Below are positions 1 through 9,539 of a DNA stretch of 63,784 nt, one piece after another. The translations under genes and the position numbers were made by a program. The first letter of the stretch is position 1; each line of letters begins with the position of its first letter. This DNA is from an uncultured Saprospiraceae bacterium (GTDB lineage Bacteria > Bacteroidota > Bacteroidia > Chitinophagales > Saprospiraceae). The DNA lies in NCBI GenBank assembly GCA_938002665.1, contig CALLAE010000032.1:1-63784 (forward strand). The letters run 5' to 3'. The notes beneath the pieces were generated by a model, which saw nothing but the letters and a program-made list of their open reading frames with translations, searched no databases and was not told the origin of the DNA.

Positions 1-1
1 T

Positions 2-3000
2 ATGAATGTTGTGTCATCTAGCTTTGGTGTGACTAGCCCTTCATCTGGAGATGCATGGGAAAGCGGAACTACCTCACCTGTAGTAAGATGGGAAACAGAT
101 GGTGCTGAAGCTATATGTGATAGAGTAGATATCAAGCTATCCATAGATGGAGGAAGTTCTTTCCCTATTTTCTTAAAACGTAACACTTCTTTTTCTGCTG
201 GTTCGACAACAATTGATTTGCCGGAAGGCATCCCAGCTACTGCTGAAGCTAGGATAATGGTTCTCTGTGCAGATTATGAATGTTTTGGCTTTTATGATAT
301 GTCAGATCCTATTACCATTACCTCTGCTTGTGATGCCCAAGCTACTGCTGTATGTAATTTAGAACCGATAACCGTTGACTTTAGAGATCCTCAATTGAAC
401 TTTGGGACTATGGGAGCTGTGGGAAGTACTTTGACTAATATAGAAGGAGAAGTAGATCCAGGAGGTCCTACTTTGACAACTGTACTTTGGAATAGTCAAA
501 GAAATGGCTGTGCCACCCTCAATAATTCAGGAAATGGTATCAGTACTATCCAGTTTTCTCCGACAAGAAATGGACAGTATTATTTTGATTTTCCAGAGGG
601 GTCTAGAACTATAGATGTTCATTCGATATTTGAGAAAGAAACATTTAATGCCTCAAATCCTTGCCTTTCTTTTGTTGCTTCTAATGCGAGAAGAACTAGT
701 GGTTCTAATTATGCCGCTTCAGACTACATGTACGTAGATCTGGAAGCTTGCAAGGAATATTATTTGATTTCACAGATTACCCAAAACAATAATTTCGATA
801 TAGATATCAAGATAAGTGCAGGATCAGGTTCTCTAGTGGGAGCTAACACTATAAGCAGTTCCATAGCATATATTGCTGTAGATTCTAATAATGGAAATAT
901 TGCAGCCCAGAATTCTGATGGTGACTTTACTACCATTGATCCAGGAACCTATACTATACATAGTGTTGCTTATGAGTCAGCCAATCCTTCTTCTTGGATA
1001 GGTCAGACCATTGATCAGATAGCTTTAGGGAGTGAATGTCTTGTGGTAAGCGATAATTTTAAGCCAGTTACCATAAATGCCTCTTGTGCAATTGTAAACC
1101 CTACTGCTACGCTTTCTGCTTCTTGTGATCCCTTGTCAAATGAATACGCTATTGATTTATCTTTTGAAATAGACCGAGGACCAACGACTGGACAAGGATT
1201 TGTAGATGTTGTAGGATATCCTGAAATAGAAACATTTGAATATACAGTTAGCTCTGGAGTACTTAACCTTACTCTAGCAGGCTTACCTTCAGATGGCCAA
1301 CCTTTAGATCTTAGATTTAGTTTTCAAAATGATGATGGCTGTATAAAGATAGAACAAGGTATTTTTGTAGCTCCAGAAAACTGTTGCCCGATACAACTAG
1401 ATCTGGGAGACCAGAGATTATGTGAAGGAGAAACTGCGACGCTGGATGCTGGCACTGATGGTAATATCTACGAATGGAGTTTAGATGGTGATCCACTTCC
1501 TTCTACGGGGAGTACTCTACCTGCCCTTCTTCCAGGAACTTACAGAGTGACAGTTACAGACGCTAACGGATGTTCTAAGACAGATGAAACAACTGTTTCT
1601 TTTAGTGTTCCCCCTGCTATCACTGTCGAGACGGAAGATGTCACTGATGCTTGCGAAGGAGAAAGAATACCTCTACAAGTATTTGTATTAAACTTTGATA
1701 GTATAGCTTGGTACAGAGATGGAACTTTCTTAGATGGGCCATCATTTGTCAACAGACAAAGAATAAACATATTTGACCCTGGTCAATATGAAGTTAAAGC
1801 CTTTAATGGAGGCTGTGAACGATCAGAATTTATCTCAGTCTCATTACTACCTATTACACCTTTTACCTTAGGAGAAGATATTGTCGAATGTGTAGGAGCT
1901 ACAGTTGCCTTGGATCCGGGCTTACCTGATTTGAATTGGGAGTGGTTTGAATTAGGCACAACGACTATATTTTCTACAGATGATACTTACACTATTATGA
2001 GTACCAGTGAGGACGACGCCATCAGAATGGTGGCTAGAGGTACAGGAGATAATGGTTGTCCGGCTACTGACACAATAAGAATAGATTTCAAACCTGGTCC
2101 TGAAATAGACTTAGGAGAAGATCAGGAAGATTGTGACACAAAACAACTTGACGTAAGAGCAGGATTTCAGCCTGTAGATTGGTATGTCAATGGAGAATTG
2201 ATCATAGGTTTTAATAATAGAGATTTCTTTGATGTACCTGATGGTCTTATAGTTGCTACAGGATTTCTTGGTTCATGTGTTTCTTCTGATACAGTTCTTA
2301 TTACAAAAGTACCAGGGCCGGTAGTAGACCTAGGACCTAACATGTCTTTCTGTGAAGGCACGCCAATAGATACTGTACTCTACGTAGGAGAACCTTTTGA
2401 TTTTGTATATCAGTTTTTTGTAAATGGTTCCCAACTTCCTGAAACAAGTGGATTGGATGGCACGCTGGAGGTTACAGAACCAATGGAAGTTTTTGTAGAA
2501 GTGAAAAATAGAGGTACTAACAAATGTACTTCTACTGATGAGATAATAATTGAGTATGTTTCTAACCCAGAAGTAGAAATTATAGACTCTCCTTTTTCAA
2601 TATGTGAAGAAAATGGAACTGCTACGATTACTGCAAGCTCTTCTTCAGATGGATTGGCTTGGCTCTTAGATGGCGAATTGACAAACTTTACAGAAAGAGA
2701 AATAGAAGTAACAAAACCTGGAACTTATACGATTGTAGTAGGCCTGGATCAGCAATGTGAAGTGTCTGATGAAGTTACGGTATTAGCTGAGCCTTCACCT
2801 GAACTTAATTTACCTAGTGAGGTAATCGGATGTATAGGAAATCCCGAAATGTTAGAAGCATCCCAAAATACTACATACACCTATGAATGGTTGCTCAATG
2901 GAATACCTATTTCTGGTGCTAATACAGGATCTTATTTGGCAGAAGAAGCTGGTATTTATGAAATAATTGCAACAAACTCTGTTCCTTGCGAGTCAAGAGA

Positions 3001-6000
3001 TACAGTAGTTGTTAGGTTTGATGGGGCATCTTCTGTCATGTTGCCTGATGATGAAACCTTATGTGATGGTGAACCTTTTACTATCAATGCTGTAACCTCG
3101 GCAGGTAATCTTAGTTGGTATAATGGTACCACACCGCTCACAGAAACAGGAAAATCTTTAGAAGTTTCTAGTGCTGGAATATACATCGCAATAGCACAAG
3201 AGGGAGAAGATTGTGAAGCTAGAGATTCTATCATAATCACTACAAGTACAGCTCCTGTCGTGATGTTATCCGATGTCACTGTCTGTCAAGGCAAAGATGC
3301 TGAGTTTATTGCCGGGCCTGATGATGGGTTTGACTATCAATGGTATATTAATGGAGATCCTATTTCGAATCAGTCTGGGACTCTAATTCTAGATTCTGAA
3401 GACATAGATGATCTTACTGCTGAGATCGCCGTCGATGTAAAAAATGAAAATGATGATTGTTCATCCAGTTCAATGGCGGTAGTTACTTTCACAGCAGGCG
3501 CTACTCTCGAAATTACGCCACCCTTACCACCCTATTGCCAAGGGTCGAGTCTAATGTTAGAAACGATGACAAATCAGACTTCATTAATATGGAGCAGAAA
3601 TGGTCAAGAGCTGCCAGATACTGATACAGTTATAGAAATATTTGAGAGTGGGGAGTATATCGCTAATGCTGGTTCTGGAACCTGCTCTGCTGCTGATACC
3701 ATCAATATCACCTTTGGAGCAGCACCAGTATTTGCCATCGAGACACAATCTGTTTGTCAAGATGAAGATGCAGAGTTTGATGCAGGTAATGCAGATTACT
3801 CATACCAATGGTTCCTAGGTACAGATGACTTAGGTGAATCTGGGTCTATGCTCACAGTTATGAGTGGACAGTTACCTTCAGGGATGGGAGAGATAAGAGT
3901 TGTGGCGACGGATTCAGGAACGGGATGTACCGCAGACACGACCGTTGTCATAGAGTTTATATCCACACCTACATTGACCCTAGAACCACCAGAAATGACT
4001 TGTAACGGTTTTGATGCCATCATCACTGCCAATATAGTAGGAGCCTCAAGTTTAGAATGGACCTTTGAAGGGGACCCTCAGACTGAGACGGGTACTTCTT
4101 TCACAGCTACGGCAAGTGGAACTTATACTGCAAAAGCTGGTTCAGGGGATTGCGCTGTTACTGAAAGTTTAGACTTAAGCTTTACTGATGCGCCATCTTT
4201 TGCGATAGAGAAACAATCTGTATGTGAGGGCGAGGATGCATTTTTTGATGCAGGTAATGATGATTATAGTTATCAGTGGTTTTTAGATACAGATGAATTA
4301 GTAGAAACGAGTTCTACTCTCACTGTCACAGAGGCTCAGCTGCCAGCAAAGACAGGAGAGGTAAGAGTTATAGCCACGGATAGAACAAGTGGTTGCACAG
4401 CAGATACAACTGTTGTGATAGAATTTATATCGACGCCTACCCTCACTCTAGAACCACCAGAAATGACCTGTAATGGTTTTGATGCAATCATCACTGCCAA
4501 TTTAGTAGGAGCCTCTAGTTTAGAATGGACTTTTGAAGGAGACCCTCAGACTGAAACAGGTACTTCTTTCACAGCTACCGAAAGTGGAACTTATACTGCA
4601 AAAGCTGGGTCAGGTGATTGTGCAGTTACTGAAAGTTTAGACTTGACTTTTACTGATGCGCCATCTTTTACGATAGAGAAGCAATCAGTTTGTGAAGGAC
4701 AAGATGCTGTCTTTGATGCAGGGACAGATGATTATAACTATCAGTGGTTTTTGGATACAGAAGAATTAGTCGATACAGGCTCCATTCTAATTATCACAGA
4801 GGCTCAGTTGCCCTCAAAGACAGGAGAGGTAAGAGTTATTGCCACGGATAGAATAAGTGGTTGTACAGCTGATACGACGGTTGTGATAGAATTTATATCG
4901 ACGCCTACCCTCACTCTAGAACCACCAGAAATGACTTGTAATGGTTTTGATGCTATCATCACTGCCAATCTCGTAGGTGCATCTACTTTGGAATGGACTT
5001 TTGAAGGAGATCCTCAGTCTGAGACTGGTACCTCTTTCACGGCTACTCAAAGTGGAACTTACACCGCAAAAGCAGGCTCAGGTGATTGTGCAGTTACTCA
5101 AAGCTTAGACTTAACATTCACTGATTCGCCATCTTTCGAAATAGAGAAACAGTCAGTCTGTGAAGGCGAGGATGCATTTTTTGATGCAGGTACAGGTAAT
5201 GATGATTATAGCTATCAGTGGTTCTTAGATACGGATGAATTAGGAGAAACGAGTTCTACTCTTACTGTCACAGAGGCTCAGTTGCCCGCAAAGACAGGAG
5301 AAGTAAGAGTTATTGCCACGGATAGAACAAGTGGCTGTACAGCAGATACAACTGTTGTAATAGAATTTATATCGACGCCTACCCTCACACTAGAACCACC
5401 AGAAATGACTTGTAATGGTTTTGATGCTATCATCACTGCCAATCTCGTCGGTGCATCTAGCTTAGAATGGACTTTTGAAGGAGATCCTCAGTCTGAGACT
5501 GGTACCTCTTTTACTGCTACAGAAAGCGGTACCTATACAGCGAGAGCTGGCTCTGGTGATTGTGCAGTTACTCAAAGCTTTGACTTGACTTTTACTGATT
5601 CGCCATTTTTTGAAATAGAGAAACAGTCTGTCTGTGAGGGAGAAGATGCATTTTTTGATGCTGGGAACGATGATTATAGCTATCAGTGGTTTTTGGATTC
5701 TGGTGAATTAATGGAAACAGGTTCTACTTTGACTATTACAGAAATGCAGTTGCCTGCTAAGACAGGTGAAGTATCTGTAATCGCTACTGATAGGCTCAGC
5801 GGTTGTACTTCTGATACTATGGTAGTCATTGAGTTCATTGCGACTCCTACCCTTACATTGGAACCACCAGAAAAGACCTGTAATGGTTTTGATGCAATCA
5901 TCACTGCTAACTTAGTCGGCGCTACTTCTCTGGAATGGACTTTTGAAGGAGATCCGCAGTCAGAGACTGGTACCTCTTTTACAGCCACTGCGAGTGGAAC

Positions 6001-8479
6001 CTATACTGCTAGAGCAGGATCAGGTGATTGTGCGGTGACGCAAAGCTTAGACCTATCATTTACTGACTCGCCGTCCTTTGAAATAGAAAAACAATCAGTC
6101 TGTCAAGGACAGAATGCATTTTTTGATGCAGGTACTGATGATTATAACTATCAGTGGTTTTTGGGTACTGAAGAGCTGATGGAAACAGGTTCTACCTTAG
6201 CAATTACCGAGGCACAGTTGCCAGCAGGAAATGGTGAGGTATCAGTGATTGCTACAGATGCAATGAGTGGTTGTACTTCAGATACAATGGTCATCATAGA
6301 ATTTATAGCGACACCTACTTTGACTATTGATGAGCCTGCCACTGCTTGCGAAGGCATGGCGGTAGATATAGAGGCTAATCTGGTTGGCGCCTCTTCATTA
6401 GAATGGACGCTTGATGGAACAACCTTGTCTGAAACTGGGACTACTCTGTCAGTTACTGATGGTGGTACCTATACGGCAACAGCGGGTTCTGGTATGTGTG
6501 CAGTCACTGAATCTATCACTGTAGAATTCGATCCGTTGCCTAATGTAGATATCGGTTCTGATGTTGCAGCTTGTGAGGGTACACCAGTAGAGATAGACTT
6601 AACTGCAGATAATACAGACAATATATCATGGCTATACTCGCCAGATGGAACGAACCCAGAAGTTATAATGGGCCAATCGGGAGAAACTATTTCGGTAGAT
6701 CAAGAAGGTTTTTATTCTGTGAATGTTACCAGTGATGAAGGCTGTTCTTCGGAGGAATCTGTAGAAGTTATCTACATAGAATTTCCAAATGGTGAGGGAA
6801 TCACTGATCTTCCGATGGGAATATGTGCAGGTACGCCTTTCGAAGTAATAGCTGACAGTGAAGGAGATTCATTCTTTTGGTCTGATCAAAGTGGACCTAT
6901 AACAGGTGCGACAGGTATAAGCCAGGTTTTCTCACAAACAGGAAATTACGTTTTTACAGCGCTAAATTCTTATACTGACATGGAGACCAATGAGACAACA
7001 GAATGTCCCGTTGAATATCCTTTCTCATTGGATTTTATTCCAGCTCCTGAGGTAGACCTCCAAGGTGACCAGCGAGTCTGTGAAGGAGAACCTGTAGTGC
7101 TCTCTATACAATCTATGCCAGACGTTACCTATGAATGGTATCTAGGAGATGTATTACAGAATGAAGATGGAAATTCTTTTGATGTGACTGTAGCAGGAGA
7201 ATATGAACTAGTTGTTACTAATGATATAGATTGCTCAAATAGTGATGTGGTCAATATTGAATTCGTTTCTATTCCTGTCATAACAACAAGTACTGATGTG
7301 AGTTTCTGTTCAGGTGAAGTAGAAACACTTGCCATAACCACGGATGCTCCGATTATTACATGGAGACGTGGTAATGAAGTCGTGGGTCAAAATGTGCAGA
7401 CTATTGATATTTCTGAAGGAGGTACTTATACAGTAGAGGCCTCTACTCCAGAAGGTTGTTCCGTAATAGAAACTATAGAGGTGACAGAAATTTCAGTGGC
7501 TAGCATTGAGTTAGAAGATGGAGAATTGTGTCCAGGTGATGATCCATTGCAAGTGACAATAGATGGAGATTTTGATACATATGTTTGGTCAGGAGGTGCA
7601 ACAGGGACTTCGGCAACGATTAGTATTCCATATCAAGAGGTCACATCATTGACTACTGAAACGATCACAGTGGAGGCTAGAAAAGGAGATTGTCCTTCTA
7701 GTACATCTTTTACTGTTACCTACTTTCCTATTATAGCAGCTAGTGTGGCGAATGATAACATAGAGTTATGTGAAGGTGAAGACATTCAACTAGAAGTTAG
7801 TGGTGGTTCAATTTATCAGTGGACAGATCCCAATGGTAGTCTTAGTAATACTAATGTTTCTAATCCTACTGCTAGCCCTATAGAAACTACAACTTATGAA
7901 GTCATGATAAGTGACGTCTGCCCTAATAGTTTTGAGACATTATCAGTTCTAGTTACTGTCTATCCACTACCAAATGCCGACGCAGGTGAAGATAAATCTA
8001 CAATACCGGACAAGCCTATTAACCTAGAAGGGTCTGGAGGAGTGAGTTATGAATGGGATAATTCTGATTTGATAAATGGCTCTAGTTCTATCGCAGAGCC
8101 AGAAGTGTCGATAGAGGAGCCTACTACTTTTACAGTAACAGTTACTGACGAAAATGGTTGTTCTGCTACAGATACTGTACTTATAGATATAGTGAATGAT
8201 CCTGAAGAGGTCATAGAGGTTGTAGATGCTTTCAGTCCTAATGATGATGGAAATAATGATGTACTGGAATTCAGAGGCCTAGAATTATTCCCGGTCAACA
8301 AACTTGTTATTTTCAATAGATGGGGAAATGTAGTCTTTGAAAAACGGAATTATCAGAATGATCAAGTTCGATGGGATGGTACACGTAATGGAGAGCAGTT
8401 GCCAGCAGGAACATACTATTACATCTTAGAATTTGATTCACTTAAGGTGAAAAATAGCTTAACCCTAGTAAGAGAATAA
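2..8479 (+). CDS. Giant T9SS-secreted surface adhesin (5' partial), Ig-like repeats and gliding-type C-terminal domain
   Basis: At least 2825 residues with no signal peptide. The first ATG is at the window edge and the frame is open from base 2, so the true start lies outside. Residues about 5-110 resemble the beta-sandwich module that often follows reprolysin-type metallopeptidase domains in related bacteria, so a protease domain upstream is possible (inference). Residues 450-2740 are a chain of Ig/PKD-like modules of roughly 75-90 residues, each usually with two cysteines and a Tyr/Leu-x-Trp core. Six of the two-module units are almost identical (separate repeat entry). Residues about 2737-2825 form the gliding-motility C-terminal domain, with motifs FSPNDDGNNDV, FNRWGNVVFE and LPAGTYYYIL; this domain targets cargo to the type IX secretion system. 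A PorP/SprF gene follows 4 bases later, the usual arrangement for SprB-like adhesins. Likely role: cell-surface attachment or gliding adhesin. Confidence 0.88.
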   Translation: MNVVSSSFGVTSPSSGDAWESGTTSPVVRWETDGAEAICDRVDIKLSIDGGSSFPIFLKRNTSFSAGSTTIDLPEGIPATAEARIMVLCADYECFGFYDMSDPITITSACDAQATAVCNLEPITVDFRDPQLNFGTMGAVGSTLTNIEGEVDPGGPTLTTVLWNSQRNGCATLNNSGNGISTIQFSPTRNGQYYFDFPEGSRTIDVHSIFEKETFNASNPCLSFVASNARRTSGSNYAASDYMYVDLEACKEYYLISQITQNNNFDIDIKISAGSGSLVGANTISSSIAYIAVDSNNGNIAAQNSDGDFTTIDPGTYTIHSVAYESANPSSWIGQTIDQIALGSECLVVSDNFKPVTINASCAIVNPTATLSASCDPLSNEYAIDLSFEIDRGPTTGQGFVDVVGYPEIETFEYTVSSGVLNLTLAGLPSDGQPLDLRFSFQNDDGCIKIEQGIFVAPENCCPIQLDLGDQRLCEGETATLDAGTDGNIYEWSLDGDPLPSTGSTLPALLPGTYRVTVTDANGCSKTDETTVSFSVPPAITVETEDVTDACEGERIPLQVFVLNFDSIAWYRDGTFLDGPSFVNRQRINIFDPGQYEVKAFNGGCERSEFISVSLLPITPFTLGEDIVECVGATVALDPGLPDLNWEWFELGTTTIFSTDDTYTIMSTSEDDAIRMVARGTGDNGCPATDTIRIDFKPGPEIDLGEDQEDCDTKQLDVRAGFQPVDWYVNGELIIGFNNRDFFDVPDGLIVATGFLGSCVSSDTVLITKVPGPVVDLGPNMSFCEGTPIDTVLYVGEPFDFVYQFFVNGSQLPETSGLDGTLEVTEPMEVFVEVKNRGTNKCTSTDEIIIEYVSNPEVEIIDSPFSICEENGTATITASSSSDGLAWLLDGELTNFTEREIEVTKPGTYTIVVGLDQQCEVSDEVTVLAEPSPELNLPSEVIGCIGNPEMLEASQNTTYTYEWLLNGIPISGANTGSYLAEEAGIYEIIATNSVPCESRDTVVVRFDGASSVMLPDDETLCDGEPFTINAVTSAGNLSWYNGTTPLTETGKSLEVSSAGIYIAIAQEGEDCEARDSIIITTSTAPVVMLSDVTVCQGKDAEFIAGPDDGFDYQWYINGDPISNQSGTLILDSEDIDDLTAEIAVDVKNENDDCSSSSMAVVTFTAGATLEITPPLPPYCQGSSLMLETMTNQTSLIWSRNGQELPDTDTVIEIFESGEYIANAGSGTCSAADTINITFGAAPVFAIETQSVCQDEDAEFDAGNADYSYQWFLGTDDLGESGSMLTVMSGQLPSGMGEIRVVATDSGTGCTADTTVVIEFISTPTLTLEPPEMTCNGFDAIITANIVGASSLEWTFEGDPQTETGTSFTATASGTYTAKAGSGDCAVTESLDLSFTDAPSFAIEKQSVCEGEDAFFDAGNDDYSYQWFLDTDELVETSSTLTVTEAQLPAKTGEVRVIATDRTSGCTADTTVVIEFISTPTLTLEPPEMTCNGFDAIITANLVGASSLEWTFEGDPQTETGTSFTATESGTYTAKAGSGDCAVTESLDLTFTDAPSFTIEKQSVCEGQDAVFDAGTDDYNYQWFLDTEELVDTGSILIITEAQLPSKTGEVRVIATDRISGCTADTTVVIEFISTPTLTLEPPEMTCNGFDAIITANLVGASTLEWTFEGDPQSETGTSFTATQSGTYTAKAGSGDCAVTQSLDLTFTDSPSFEIEKQSVCEGEDAFFDAGTGNDDYSYQWFLDTDELGETSSTLTVTEAQLPAKTGEVRVIATDRTSGCTADTTVVIEFISTPTLTLEPPEMTCNGFDAIITANLVGASSLEWTFEGDPQSETGTSFTATESGTYTARAGSGDCAVTQSFDLTFTDSPFFEIEKQSVCEGEDAFFDAGNDDYSYQWFLDSGELMETGSTLTITEMQLPAKTGEVSVIATDRLSGCTSDTMVVIEFIATPTLTLEPPEKTCNGFDAIITANLVGATSLEWTFEGDPQSETGTSFTATASGTYTARAGSGDCAVTQSLDLSFTDSPSFEIEKQSVCQGQNAFFDAGTDDYNYQWFLGTEELMETGSTLAITEAQLPAGNGEVSVIATDAMSGCTSDTMVIIEFIATPTLTIDEPATACEGMAVDIEANLVGASSLEWTLDGTTLSETGTTLSVTDGGTYTATAGSGMCAVTESITVEFDPLPNVDIGSDVAACEGTPVEIDLTADNTDNISWLYSPDGTNPEVIMGQSGETISVDQEGFYSVNVTSDEGCSSEESVEVIYIEFPNGEGITDLPMGICAGTPFEVIADSEGDSFFWSDQSGPITGATGISQVFSQTGNYVFTALNSYTDMETNETTECPVEYPFSLDFIPAPEVDLQGDQRVCEGEPVVLSIQSMPDVTYEWYLGDVLQNEDGNSFDVTVAGEYELVVTNDIDCSNSDVVNIEFVSIPVITTSTDVSFCSGEVETLAITTDAPIITWRRGNEVVGQNVQTIDISEGGTYTVEASTPEGCSVIETIEVTEISVASIELEDGELCPGDDPLQVTIDGDFDTYVWSGGATGTSATISIPYQEVTSLTTETITVEARKGDCPSSTSFTVTYFPIIAASVANDNIELCEGEDIQLEVSGGSIYQWTDPNGSLSNTNVSNPTASPIETTTYEVMISDVCPNSFETLSVLVTVYPLPNADAGEDKSTIPDKPINLEGSGGVSYEWDNSDLINGSSSIAEPEVSIEEPTTFTVTVTDENGCSATDTVLIDIVNDPEEVIEVVDAFSPNDDGNNDVLEFRGLELFPVNKLVIFNRWGNVVFEKRNYQNDQVRWDGTRNGEQLPAGTYYYILEFDSLKVKNSLTLVRE
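3718..6532 (+). repeat. Six tandem 468-bp coding repeats (156 residues each)
   Basis: The motif around QSVC recurs at nucleotides 3746, 4214, 4682, 5150, 5624 and 6092, giving spacings of 468, 468, 468, 474 and 468. The 474 interval carries a 6-bp insertion near 5191 (encoding an extra Gly-Thr-type pair). Each unit contains two Ig-like modules: one with QSVC...Y-x-YQWF and one with PPEMTCNGFDAIITAN...LEWTFEGDP. The middle copies are nearly identical in DNA, while the first copy and the last half-copy are more diverged, as expected if repeats are homogenised by unequal recombination. Boundaries are approximate. Confidence 0.9.
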
Positions 8480-8483
8480 GAAT

Positions 8484-9404
8484 ATGAAAAAGATAACATA
8501 TACACTACTCGGAATTTTATTTGCTGTAGGGTTAAATGCTCAGCAATTGACTCAGACGACGCCTATACAGGATTTGCAACATATCTGGAACCCAGCTTTC
8601 ACGGCACCTGGGACTAAGATGGATGTATCCGCTTACTATAGAAGACAGTGGTTAGGATTTAATGGAGCGCCTAGCACTGCTGCAGCTTCTATACAATATC
8701 CTTTTGTGGATATGAATATGAGTGCAGGTGCAATTATCATAGCGGATAGAACAGGACCTGTAAGTAAGACTGGACTACAAGTTAATTATGCATACAAGCT
8801 CAAGGAACTCTTGAATCGAGATGACCAACTCAGCTTTGGTATCAATGGATATTTTCATCAGTATGGTTTCGATGCCGATGGTGTAACGATAAGGGATAAG
8901 GATGATGTGTTGTTGACTTCTGGTAGACAAACTAAGTTTGTGCCTTCATTCGGAGTAGGGATGGCCTATTTTTCTGGTACTGAAGATTATAGTGGAGATA
9001 ACATATTTTTTGTGGGTTTCTCTGCTCTTCAGATTTTAGCTAATGACTTGTTGTTAGACGCTGGAAATGCAAAAAGAGAAAGACACTATTTTGTAAATAT
9101 GGGAACCAGATTGTTTGGGTATAATCACTTCATAGAGCCTTCTTTTCAGGTTAATTATGTCAATCCTCAGCTGATAAATTATGTGCTAGGTGCCAAGTTT
9201 GAGTTAGAGGAATCCTTCTGGGCTGGCCTTTCTTATTCTAGTGTAAATGATGTAGCGATAAATGGTGGCGTAATTTTAAATGAAATTGCAGGAAGATATA
9301 CACAACTTAAGATCGGAGCTCTTGCTACTATTAATGGTGGATCCATCATGAGTGCAGGGACAAGCTTTGAATTTTTTGTAGCTTATACAATTGATATGGA
9401 TTAG
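8484..9404 (+). CDS. PorP/SprF family type IX secretion system outer-membrane protein
   Basis: 306 residues. It begins with a signal peptide (hydrophobic LLGILFAVGLNA, then QQLTQ) followed by the family hallmark region ending HIWNPAFTAPG. The rest is an alternating beta-strand pattern rich in Gly, Tyr and Phe, as in outer-membrane barrels. Family members sit next to large adhesins with a gliding-type C-terminal domain and are needed for export or surface anchoring of that cargo (SprF for SprB in Flavobacterium). Here it starts 4 bases after the adhesin stop, so the two are almost certainly co-transcribed and partners. A strong hairpin terminator follows. Length is typical of the family (about 300-330). 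Confidence 0.9.
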   Translation: MKKITYTLLGILFAVGLNAQQLTQTTPIQDLQHIWNPAFTAPGTKMDVSAYYRRQWLGFNGAPSTAAASIQYPFVDMNMSAGAIIIADRTGPVSKTGLQVNYAYKLKELLNRDDQLSFGINGYFHQYGFDADGVTIRDKDDVLLTSGRQTKFVPSFGVGMAYFSGTEDYSGDNIFFVGFSALQILANDLLLDAGNAKRERHYFVNMGTRLFGYNHFIEPSFQVNYVNPQLINYVLGAKFELEESFWAGLSYSSVNDVAINGGVILNEIAGRYTQLKIGALATINGGSIMSAGTSFEFFVAYTIDMD

Positions 9405-9436
9405 TCTATTTAAAAGTATAAGGTTTTGGTGTTTGT

Positions 9437-9486
9437 AACTAATTAGATCAGTTTAGTCGAAAGACTAGCTGATCTAATCAGTTTTA
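9437..9486 (+). terminator. Hairpin terminator after the adhesin/PorP operon
   Basis: A long inverted repeat: outer arms AACT/AGTT, middle arms ATTAGATCAG/CTGATCTAAT and inner arms TAGTC/GACTA around a GAAA tetraloop, followed by TTTT. It separates the surface-protein operon from lepB. Confidence 0.75.
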
Positions 9487-9512
9487 AGCAGTCCTTAACG
9501 TTAAGTCTTTGC

Positions 9513-9520
9513 TATCTTTG
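9513..9520 (+). promoter_or_regulatory. Predicted promoter -7 box for lepB
   Basis: TATCTTTG is an exact match to the Bacteroidota -7 consensus TAnnTTTG and lies 20 bases before the GTG start, just after the terminator. No clear -33 TTTG element is visible at the usual distance. Confidence 0.45.
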
Positions 9521-9539
9521 AGGCAAATAAATCTATAAA

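Noticed and set aside
3718-6532. CRISPR or mobile-element explanation for the regular repeats
   Set aside because: The repeats are 468 bp, in frame and coding for Ig-like modules, with no spacers or terminal inverted repeats.
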